From: Verrucomicrobiales bacterium
GTDB taxonomy: Bacteria > Verrucomicrobiota > Verrucomicrobiia > Verrucomicrobiales > Akkermansiaceae
Length of the DNA stretch: 5,650 nucleotides
Assembly: GCA_003483645.1 (NCBI GenBank)
Contig: DMYM01000461.1
Coordinates: forward strand, 1-5,650
Reading direction: 5' to 3'
Shown here piece by piece: positions 1 through 5,650 of the stretch. Position numbers and translations under genes: made by a program. Below the pieces are notes generated by a model. That model had not been told where the DNA came from, did not search any database, and saw only the letters and a program-made list of their open reading frames with translations. Numbering within the stretch: the stretch's first letter is position 1; every line of letters begins with the position of its first letter.

Positions 1-1433
1 CATTTTTCGGCTATCATCGCCAGGGCCTCGTCGAGGCGCGTCAGCAGATCCTCAACTGGTTCCCGGCCCACCGAGAGACGAAGCAGTTCGGTGTCCACCC
101 CGCATTCATTGGCCCAGGGGATCTCGGTGTAATGCGCGAGCAGGGTGTAGGGACACAGCAGCGAGTAATCCGTGCCGAGGCTCGGCCCCTTGCTGAAGCG
201 CATGCCCTTATAGAGTTCCGGAGTCCGTTCGGGAACCTTCAGAGTGAAACTCATCAATCCACCATAGCCTGCTCCCGGACGCTGGAGAGCCTCATACTCC
301 CCCCGATCAACCAAGCTGGGATACCAGACCTGCGCGACTGCAGGATGACCATGAAGAAACTCCGCTACTGCCCGGCCATTATTGTTGCATTCGTTTACCC
401 GCAGCTCGAAATCTGACGCATTGGCGGCGAGAACTTCCGCGTCCCGGGGATAAAGGCGGGACCCATCGGGCACTTCGTCTTCAAACACACTGCGCAGCTC
501 CTCTGCAAAAGGTGACGAGTGATTGAGTCGCACCGCACCGGCCAGGACATCGCCGACCCCGGAGACCCACTTGGTGAGACTGGTGGAGACCGCATCGGCA
601 TGGGAGAGGGCATCGATATTGAGGTGACTGCACACCGTATCGTCGACCAGCAGCGGTGTGCGGGATGCCCGACAGGCCTCTGCCACGGCGGGCAGGTTCA
701 CCGTGTGTAGAAGCGGGTTGCTGGGGACTTCGCAAAAGACCGCCGCGTAGGCCCCCTGGCGGATGGCGGCGAGGGACTGGTCAAGCGCATCGCCCCGGGG
801 TGAATTGACAAAGTCGACCCCCGCCCCGAAGTACTCCTGCACCTTGAGGGCGTCCACATAGGGAAAACAGAGTTGGAGGGTCTTCAGGCCGGGACGACGG
901 GCGGTCACCGCACGATAGAGCGCGAAGATGGATGCCATTCCACTCTCGAAGAAGAAGGCATCCTGTTCCCTGACTTCCATCACCCGCGCGAGAGAGCGTC
1001 GAAATTCAGCCACTTGGGAGGAATCCGCAGTCACCCCACGCTGGAGATCTTCCGCCTGGCGACTGCTGATCAACTCCCCCGTGTGTCTCCAGTAATCCCG
1101 GGCCGCCTGGTAGCCCTCCTCGGGCACGGCAAGGAGGGGCACTTCCGATTCAATCACTCTCCCGGACAGGCCGGTCCGCTGTTGAACAAACCTGGCCGCC
1201 CGCTGAGCCGCTGCCGACGAGGAATAGGCCATGAGCCGTTCCCCTTCCCCGGCATACTCTCCCTCCAGGCCCCCGAGGTAGCTTGCGGTGATGGGATGGA
1301 GGAAGAAGCGGGGATAGCCCGAACGCATCTTGCCCACCACCGCCGGATCGCTCTCCTCATAACCAATGACCGCTTCCCAGGTGGGAAGGCTCACCACACA
1401 GGCGTGTGGAGAATCGGGCAGGGGAAACCCCAT
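1..1433 (-). CDS. PLP-dependent trans-sulfuration enzyme, fungal-type cystathionine gamma-synthase homologue (3' end at window edge)
   Basis: This is a fold-type I PLP enzyme of the Cys/Met metabolism family. The likely reaction is gamma-replacement on an O-acyl-homoserine by cysteine to give cystathionine, in the cytoplasm, as part of methionine synthesis. The frame is open from ATG 1433 to the edge and gives 477 residues. The last two bases read TG, which would fit a TGA stop. Visible motifs are ESGMAS (163-168, PLP phosphate loop), FPYVD with Y192 (catalytic Tyr position), LLVDDT with D264 (pyridine-nitrogen Asp), SLTKWVSG with K288 (Schiff-base lysine), SLGTDYSL (418-425) and LRLSVG with R452 (substrate carboxylate). 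The first ~110 residues are additional to the usual ~390-residue bacterial enzyme. They carry SLPTWEAVIGYEE (15-27) and YPRFFLHP, and are followed by DYWRHTGELISSR (113-125). From memory these resemble fungal Str2/Met-7 cystathionine gamma-synthases. ATG 1433 was chosen because a strong ribosome site precedes it and the family similarity begins there. The family is secure; the exact substrate is inferred. Confidence 0.88.
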   Translation of the reverse strand, partial: MGFPLPDSPHACVVSLPTWEAVIGYEESDPAVVGKMRSGYPRFFLHPITASYLGGLEGEYAGEGERLMAYSSSAAAQRAARFVQQRTGLSGRVIESEVPLLAVPEEGYQAARDYWRHTGELISSRQAEDLQRGVTADSSQVAEFRRSLARVMEVREQDAFFFESGMASIFALYRAVTARRPGLKTLQLCFPYVDALKVQEYFGAGVDFVNSPRGDALDQSLAAIRQGAYAAVFCEVPSNPLLHTVNLPAVAEACRASRTPLLVDDTVCSHLNIDALSHADAVSTSLTKWVSGVGDVLAGAVRLNHSSPFAEELRSVFEDEVPDGSRLYPRDAEVLAANASDFELRVNECNNNGRAVAEFLHGHPAVAQVWYPSLVDRGEYEALQRPGAGYGGLMSFTLKVPERTPELYKGMRFSKGPSLGTDYSLLCPYTLLAHYTEIPWANECGVDTELLRLSVGREPVEDLLTRLDEALAMIAEK

Positions 1434-1435
1434 GT

Positions 1436-1444
1436 CCTCCTCCC
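1436..1444 (-). promoter_or_regulatory. Shine-Dalgarno site of the cystathionine gamma-synthase homologue
   Basis: On the minus strand the sequence GGGAGGAGG precedes ATG 1433. The GGAGG at 1443-1439 has a 5-base spacer to the start codon, while the alternative AGGAGG register leaves only 2 bases. This is the best ribosome site in the window. It favours ATG 1433 over the in-frame TTG at 1502 and GTG at 1493, which have no comparable purine tract. Confidence 0.7.
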
Positions 1445-1506
1445 GCCAGGCTGGATCTCGCAACAAGTCGCGCACTGGCGCTTTCTGCCGCACTCGCTCC
1501 AAAGCT

Positions 1507-1533
1507 CAAGTATCGATTCGCCTTCGATGTCAA
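1507..1533 (-). promoter_or_regulatory. Candidate sigma-70-type promoter for the cystathionine gamma-synthase homologue
   Basis: On the minus strand a perfect TTGACA lies at 1533-1528. It is followed after a 15-base spacer by TACTTG at 1512-1507, a poor -10 match. The spacer is shorter than the usual 16-18 bases. If real, it would leave a leader of roughly 70 bases. The -35 box is convincing alone, the pair is not. Confidence 0.25.
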
Positions 1534-1593
1534 TCTCAGGCAGTCTGGGATATCATTACTCAGGGTTGGGTTTCGTTTTCGGTGCAGACGGGT

Positions 1594-1599
1594 TATAGT
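1594..1599 (+). promoter_or_regulatory. Candidate -10 element upstream of the subtilase gene
   Basis: TATAGT, one mismatch from TATAAT, lies 53 bases upstream of the GTG start of the protease gene. The stretch at the expected -35 distance (about 1571-1576, TTTCGT) is a weak match to TTGACA. No better plus-strand candidate was found in the intergenic region. Confidence 0.22.
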
Positions 1600-1652
1600 C
1601 GACAGAGTCCTCCCCCACGACTTTTCACCCTGAAACAGGTTTAATCAGCATT

Positions 1653-3329
1653 GTGAGAAGCCCGCAGTCCAGATACATCATGGGTGCTGCCGCCCTTGTC
1701 GCTACCCTCCTCGGGTTCTGGCTTGTCCGCGACATCTTGACCAGCGTACAGCGGGACAATGCCGGCAGGGATTCTCGCAGGCAACCGGGCCCCTTTCTCC
1801 AGTTCGATGCCCCCAATCTGGCGAGCAAGGCGCCCAGGCGCCACGGCAGCCGGCGGGCACCCCGCCTCGACGAGATCCTCTTCGGGCTTCCGGGCGAGCG
1901 GATCGTCCGTTTCGACAACGAGGAGGACTACCGGGACTTCCTTGCCAGACTCTCCGCAAGCAAGGCACTCCTCCTTGGCCGCCTGGACAAGCTCAGAGCC
2001 GTCCGCATCGGATTTGACAACCTCGATGATCTCGACGGCTTGCTCGACGAGAACGACAGCTTTGCCAATTTTCGGGTCTCCATTCCCGAGCTACCTCAGG
2101 TGGATGCCCAACCCAACGCAGTCGGCTTCGGCCGCAACACCCTTGAGTGGCTGGGCATCACCGGCGACAACTCGGAATGGGGCGAAGGCGTCCGCCTGGC
2201 CATGCTGGATACAGGTGTTGGTGAACATGGCACCCTGGGGAAACGCGTACGGCAGATCGATCTGATTACCGGCGATGGCCCCCCCATCGCCCTCCATGGA
2301 CACGGGACCGCGGTGGCCGCCCTCATGATAGGAGACGATGGAGTGAGCCAGGGAATCATCCCGCGGGCGAACCTCCTCTCGATTCGAATCGCGGATGATA
2401 ACGGGGGCTCGAACACCTTCCTCCTGGCAGAAGGCATTGTCCGGGCAGTCGATGAAGGGGCACAGATCATCAATATCTCGATGGGTTCCTATGGGAACAG
2501 TCCGCTGGTCCAGGATGCGGTGGCCTACGCCGTGGAGAAGCAGGTTCTCATCGTCGCTGCCGCTGGGAATGAGGGTTTCTCAACCCCCAGCTACCCGGCC
2601 GCCTATGAAGGTGTGATCGCGGTGGGCGCAGTCGATGCGGCGGGACAGCACCTCGCCTTCTCCAACACGGGGGACGCCATCGATGTGGGGGCCCCCGGCT
2701 TTGACATCTTGTCCGCCTGGCCGGGGGAGGAATACACCAGTTTTTCCGGAACCTCGGCCGCCGCGCCGCTGGTAGCGGGAGCTCTCGGCGCCACCATGAC
2801 GGAAACCCAATCCGGCCTCCTTCTTCCGCAGCAAGCCCTCACGATCCTCGAAAACAACATGAACGCCGCGGGAGCCCCGGGGGACGATCCCTTTTACGGG
2901 GGCGGCAACCTGGACGTCGACCGCATGGTCAACACCCAGACAGCCGGTCGCTTCGACCTGGCCGTGGCCTCCAACTGGTATGAGCCCCCTGCCGGGGGAG
3001 AGGTGGTGGGAACCTTGCAGGTCACGGTCCAGAACCAGGGGACGGAGGCCATGGCCGGAACCACGGTGGATGTCATCATTCATGACGACATCTTCACCAT
3101 AACCCTCCCCCGCCTGCAGGGCGGTGCGTCCCACGTGGTCTCCCTGCCCATCAATGACCCGACCAAGGGCGAACAGATTGCCATTCGCAGCACCATCAAT
3201 CTCAACGGCAACGAGGACCGGGATCCCAGTAACAATGTCCTGGCTGGAAATGTCGGCCTTTTAGAGGGAGCCCCCGGAACAACGGAAGAGGATTCCGGTG
3301 CCGGTAACCGCGCACCGGAGTCGGACTAA
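1653..3329 (+). CDS. Membrane-anchored subtilisin-family (S8) serine protease with C-terminal CARDB-like domain
   Basis: This 558-residue protein is a subtilase acting outside the cytoplasmic membrane. The N-terminus has Arg residues (2, 7) and a hydrophobic segment at about 9-25, followed by Arg-Asp, with no clear signal-peptidase site and no lipobox Cys. It is therefore probably a signal anchor. Residues about 75-155 look like a propeptide/inhibitor domain. The catalytic domain (about 160-430) has the complete triad: D186 in LDTGV, H217 in GHGTAVA and S368 in SGTSAAAP. The oxyanion Asn is N306 in AAAGNEG. Residues about 434-535 (FDLAVAS, VTVQNQGTE, DPSNNVLAGN) resemble a CARDB-type beta sandwich, and a short acidic tail ends the protein. 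There is no Cys in the whole protein, as fits an exported enzyme. GTG 1653 was chosen because it keeps the positive residues before the hydrophobic segment. ATG 1680 is the alternative, and neither has a good ribosome site. The substrate is unknown. Confidence 0.93.
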   Translation: MRSPQSRYIMGAAALVATLLGFWLVRDILTSVQRDNAGRDSRRQPGPFLQFDAPNLASKAPRRHGSRRAPRLDEILFGLPGERIVRFDNEEDYRDFLARLSASKALLLGRLDKLRAVRIGFDNLDDLDGLLDENDSFANFRVSIPELPQVDAQPNAVGFGRNTLEWLGITGDNSEWGEGVRLAMLDTGVGEHGTLGKRVRQIDLITGDGPPIALHGHGTAVAALMIGDDGVSQGIIPRANLLSIRIADDNGGSNTFLLAEGIVRAVDEGAQIINISMGSYGNSPLVQDAVAYAVEKQVLIVAAAGNEGFSTPSYPAAYEGVIAVGAVDAAGQHLAFSNTGDAIDVGAPGFDILSAWPGEEYTSFSGTSAAAPLVAGALGATMTETQSGLLLPQQALTILENNMNAAGAPGDDPFYGGGNLDVDRMVNTQTAGRFDLAVASNWYEPPAGGEVVGTLQVTVQNQGTEAMAGTTVDVIIHDDIFTITLPRLQGGASHVVSLPINDPTKGEQIAIRSTINLNGNEDRDPSNNVLAGNVGLLEGAPGTTEEDSGAGNRAPESD

Positions 3330-4720
3330 CCCGAGGCGACAGGATCCGGGAGTTTCCGTCCAATCTCGTCAACCCGGTAGCCGAATCCGTTGCCGATGAT
3401 GCTGCCAAGATCCAGTTTTCCGTTCCGGCGCCGATAGAGACCGGGATGAACCTTCGCTTCGATAGTGGAAGCCTCGGGATAAAACTGCATGGCATTGGTC
3501 TCCACCCCCATGATGGTTCCCACGTGGGCCGCAAGGAGAACGTGGGGGATCTGTGCCAGCATCGGGTTGGTGAGATCCTGCACCATGAGGCTCATGCCGT
3601 GGGCCCTGGCCCAGCAACAACTCAGGAGGGCCCCGGTCTGGGTCTTGCAGGTCTTCAGGGCCACTCCATTCCAACCCAGTTCCCGGCCAAGACGCACCAG
3701 TCTCCAGTCGTGGGCACTCTCATCGAGGAAAAGCGGTTTGCGTGACGAAACGCTGTGGACGTCAATCCGGTTCTCTTCAAGTTCGTACGGAAAGGGCTGT
3801 TCGACGTAGAGCAGCATCTCATGGAGTGAGGGGTGGTCCACCGCAAGACGGTCGAGAATTTCGTTCACGTAGGCCGGATCCGTGACCGTGCAGTTGAAAT
3901 CGGCACTGAGACATTGCACCCCCGTTTGGAGAGCGAGCTGTCCGACCTTCACCGTTCTCGCGTAATCCCACCCCGCTTCGTTGCCCCGCAGCTTGATCTT
4001 GAGACATTTCAACCCATCCCGGGCAATCCATTCCGATAACTCGACCGGATATCCGTCCTCCGGCTCCTCCCCGGTTAATTCGTCAGGCCCCACCGGGTCG
4101 AGTCCCCCTACGAGGTGCCAGGCCGGAAGGGTCGAGGGTGGTGAACTCAGGAATTCATCGGGGTAGCGCCCCCGGAAGGTGACCGGAACATCTTCCGCTG
4201 GTTTGAGGTAGTCCGCGAGGTCACGGTTCAGGTATTCGGAGCCATAGAGCTTGTATATGCTCCGGTCGTGCAAATTCCCGTAAGCGTCATGAACTGCAAT
4301 GTCGAAGAGCGAACAGCACACCAGGGCCGCCAGCCAGGGCATGGCCTCCCCCGCCCGGGCAAGGTTAAAGGCTTCAAGGAGGCCCGGGAGTTGGCCCTCC
4401 ACGAAATCGTGTCCAATCTCGAGGGGGTGACCTTCTCCATTAAACCCGCTCCAGGCTCCTGCGAGCACTTCGCAAAAGGCCTTCATTGCAAGATGCCGCT
4501 CCTCATAGGCGAGTGATCCCGGCCAAACCCAGGTCACGCTGAGTGGAGTTTCCCCCCACCCGGTTGCGGTGCGGCCGTCCCTCCCCTCCACCGTCACCCG
4601 TACCCGCGCGCAGGTGACCGAGGTCAGGGTCTCCATCCCGAATTTTAGGGGCATGCGGGTCTCCACCGGAAGGTAATGGAGTATCGCTCCCACGCAGCGG
4701 ATGTCGGTGCCCTGCCCCAT
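3326..4720 (-). CDS. Enolase-superfamily enzyme, mandelate racemase/muconate-lactonizing type, substrate unknown
   Basis: This 464-residue protein has the two-domain enolase fold. The capping domain covers about 6-160, with a 20s loop at TRMPLKFG and GWGETP at 54-59. The barrel follows with the expected residues: KIK at 241-243 (catalytic lysines), D274 in ADFN, E307 in VEQP and D333 in LDES (the three Mg ligands), then K356 in LKTCK (the opposite lysine). The KxK / Lys pair points to the MLE subgroup (cycloisomerases, o-succinylbenzoate synthase, dipeptide epimerases) rather than enolase or mandelate racemase proper. It is longer than the usual 350-400 residues because of extra sequence at about 161-235 between cap and barrel. 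The protein has many Cys and no signal peptide, so it is probably cytoplasmic. ATG 4720 follows the upstream synthase stop by 15 bases and lacks a clear ribosome site. ATG 4654 has GGAG six bases before it but would delete the first strand of the cap. The reaction cannot be assigned. Confidence 0.88.
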   Translation of the reverse strand: MGQGTDIRCVGAILHYLPVETRMPLKFGMETLTSVTCARVRVTVEGRDGRTATGWGETPLSVTWVWPGSLAYEERHLAMKAFCEVLAGAWSGFNGEGHPLEIGHDFVEGQLPGLLEAFNLARAGEAMPWLAALVCCSLFDIAVHDAYGNLHDRSIYKLYGSEYLNRDLADYLKPAEDVPVTFRGRYPDEFLSSPPSTLPAWHLVGGLDPVGPDELTGEEPEDGYPVELSEWIARDGLKCLKIKLRGNEAGWDYARTVKVGQLALQTGVQCLSADFNCTVTDPAYVNEILDRLAVDHPSLHEMLLYVEQPFPYELEENRIDVHSVSSRKPLFLDESAHDWRLVRLGRELGWNGVALKTCKTQTGALLSCCWARAHGMSLMVQDLTNPMLAQIPHVLLAAHVGTIMGVETNAMQFYPEASTIEAKVHPGLYRRRNGKLDLGSIIGNGFGYRVDEIGRKLPDPVASG

Positions 4721-4735
4721 CGCGATGTGATCTTG

Positions 4736-5650
4736 TTAGCTGGCCAGCCTTTGGCAAGCACGCCGGTACTCGCCCTTCCAGGATCCCGGCAACCAGGGAG
4801 CGCTTCTCGCATAAGCTCCCCAAAGACTGCGCTTCACCTCTCCCCGGGAGACCTTGACTCGCTTTTCAAGGTCCGCCCACGAGGCGTTTTCCAACCGGTC
4901 CAGGGTGCGCCCTCCCAGAAGAGCGGGTAATCCGGTTGACATCCGGAGCCTGCTGCCATGCAGCGCGGCGGTGTAACGAAGACCATCGGCCAGTAACTCC
5001 CTGGCACGACTTTGCCAGCGGGGCAATTCCGCACACAGCACTTCAGCCTCCACCGAGCCACTTCCAGGCAGATAACACCGTCCCCTTGCAAGGTCCTCCG
5101 GCACATCCCGCAGAATGTTTACCAGTTGTAGTCCCTTTCCGTAATTGGCACCCCACCGCAGCAAGGTGGCCCGGTCTTCACGGGAAAAACGGTCGCTGCA
5201 GGTGAAGCCTATTTCAGTCCAGAATTCTCCCACACAGCCCGCCACCTGGTAGGCGTAGGTTTCTAGTTCGTCGTCCTCTGCCAGACGCACCACGGCATCG
5301 TCAGCAAAGCGCTGGAGATCCCAGACCTGTCCTCCGGTGATAATCCCCACCACCTTGCGGATGTGCCCGCCGAGCTTCCGGTTCATCATGTGAAGCCAGT
5401 CGAAACAATCGGCTGCCCGCAACACAAGATCCCATTCCCCCCGCTCCAGACCCGACCCCTTGAGTTCACCGGGCAGCGCGGAGGCGAACTTCTGTATGTC
5501 GCCGTGTTTTGCCGGCGCACTCAGCAGGGAACGAAACTCCTCCAGGAGGGCCTGGCGCCGTGCCAGATCAATCGAACCGGCATCGGCAATGGTATCGCTC
5601 AACCGCGCCAGCAGGTAACCCAGACTGAGCGGTCCCCGGAACTCGCTCGG
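4736..5650 (-). CDS. Squalene/phytoene synthase family protein, N-terminus beyond the window
   Basis: This is a trans-isoprenyl diphosphate head-to-head synthase that would condense two prenyl diphosphates (farnesyl for squalene, geranylgeranyl for phytoene). The frame is open to the right edge and shows 304 residues, ending at TAA 4738-4736. Both aspartate-rich motifs are present: DTIAD at 5596-5582 and DVPED at 5107-5093, the latter within NILRDVPEDLARGRCYLP, which is diagnostic of the family. Between them lie a Trp/His-rich helix (FDWLHMMNRK) and AYQVAGCVGEFWTE, typical of the fourth and fifth helices. Sequence upstream of the in-frame TTG at 5602 (GPLSLGYLLAR) continues the conserved helix that carries the first aspartate motif. 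The true start is therefore upstream and perhaps 20-40 residues are missing. Squalene is a more likely product than phytoene on general resemblance, but this is inference. The downstream enolase-type gene probably shares its transcript. Confidence 0.92.
   Translation of the reverse strand, partial: PSEFRGPLSLGYLLARLSDTIADAGSIDLARRQALLEEFRSLLSAPAKHGDIQKFASALPGELKGSGLERGEWDLVLRAADCFDWLHMMNRKLGGHIRKVVGIITGGQVWDLQRFADDAVVRLAEDDELETYAYQVAGCVGEFWTEIGFTCSDRFSREDRATLLRWGANYGKGLQLVNILRDVPEDLARGRCYLPGSGSVEAEVLCAELPRWQSRARELLADGLRYTAALHGSRLRMSTGLPALLGGRTLDRLENASWADLEKRVKVSRGEVKRSLWGAYARSAPWLPGSWKGEYRRACQRLAS

Larger units (their letters stand above)
1434..1652. other. Divergent intergenic region
   Basis: This stretch of about 220 bases separates two divergently transcribed genes and must contain the promoters of at least the plus-strand protease gene. 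Minus-strand in-frame stops (TGA at 1508-1506 and more upstream) and a plus-strand TAG at 1596-1598 bound the two coding frames. A CTCAGG hexamer occurs twice in direct orientation (1535-1540 and 1559-1564). A short inverted repeat with arms ATCGA and TCGAT begins at 1512. Neither is strong enough to call an operator. No tRNA-like or terminator-like structure was seen. Confidence 0.7.

Noticed and set aside
1434..1502. Extension of the sulfur enzyme to the in-frame TTG at 1502
   Set aside because: The added residues (ALERVRQK and onward) show no family resemblance, and the strong ribosome site sits directly before ATG 1433.
873..1598. Long plus-strand open frame (241 codons) opposite the sulfur enzyme gene
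   Set aside because: The minus strand here encodes conserved PLP-enzyme motifs throughout. The plus-strand product has no recognisable domain and is a GC-rich antisense shadow.
2580..3134. Minus-strand open frame (184 codons) opposite the subtilase gene
   Set aside because: It lies over the catalytic Ser and C-terminal domain coding sequence of the protease. Its Gly/Arg/Val-rich product looks like a frame shadow and has no ribosome site or domain.
4652..4654. Internal ATG of the enolase-type gene with GGAG six bases upstream as the real start
   Set aside because: It would remove the first beta strand of the capping domain (DIRCVGAILHYLP), which enolase-superfamily proteins normally have.
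3326..4720. Assignment as menC (o-succinylbenzoate synthase)
   Set aside because: The catalytic residues fit the same subgroup, but no menaquinone genes are nearby and the length and loops differ. The subgroup holds many functions, so a gene name is not justified.
1..5650. Search for a defence system, prophage, transposon, CRISPR array, tRNA or rRNA
   Set aside because: All main coding regions belong to metabolic or protease families. No repeat arrays, terminal inverted repeats, integrase or transposase motifs, or RNA-gene signatures were seen by eye.

Overview
The window is a compact, GC-rich bacterial segment with three complete or nearly complete genes and one cut gene. Both edges fall in or at the end of a coding region. 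Start codons are mixed (ATG and GTG). No tRNA, rRNA, IS element, CRISPR array or phage gene is visible. The gene complement (an enolase-superfamily enzyme, a squalene/phytoene synthase, a membrane-anchored subtilase with a CARDB-like tail, and a fungal-type cystathionine gamma-synthase homologue) would suit a Gram-negative environmental bacterium. From general impression only I would look first in the Verrucomicrobiota/Planctomycetota area. No marker gene here fixes the taxon.

Layout, left to right. Positions 1-1433 (minus strand) hold a PLP-dependent Cys/Met-metabolism enzyme of 477 visible residues. Its stop codon lies at or just beyond the left edge. Positions 1434-1652 are a short divergent intergenic region that must carry the 5' signals of the enzyme and of the plus-strand gene. 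Positions 1653-3329 (plus strand) encode an exported subtilisin-family serine protease with an N-terminal membrane anchor, a complete catalytic triad and a C-terminal beta-sandwich domain. Positions 3326-4720 (minus strand) encode a 464-residue enolase-superfamily enzyme of the muconate-lactonizing/MLE type. Its stop codon overlaps the protease stop codon in a CTAA tetranucleotide. Positions 4736-5650 (minus strand) encode a squalene/phytoene synthase whose N-terminus lies beyond the right edge. It lies 15 bases upstream of the enolase-type gene, on the same strand and in the same frame, so these two are probably co-transcribed.

The genes do not form a recognisable pathway. The isoprenoid synthase and the enolase-type enzyme are probably one operon, but the substrate of the latter cannot be read from sequence. 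The protease is a separate convergent unit and the sulfur enzyme a separate divergent one. I see no convincing new multi-gene system. The most notable points are the fungal-like architecture of the cystathionine gamma-synthase homologue, the unassigned long enolase-type enzyme coupled to squalene synthase, and the very tight gene packing.
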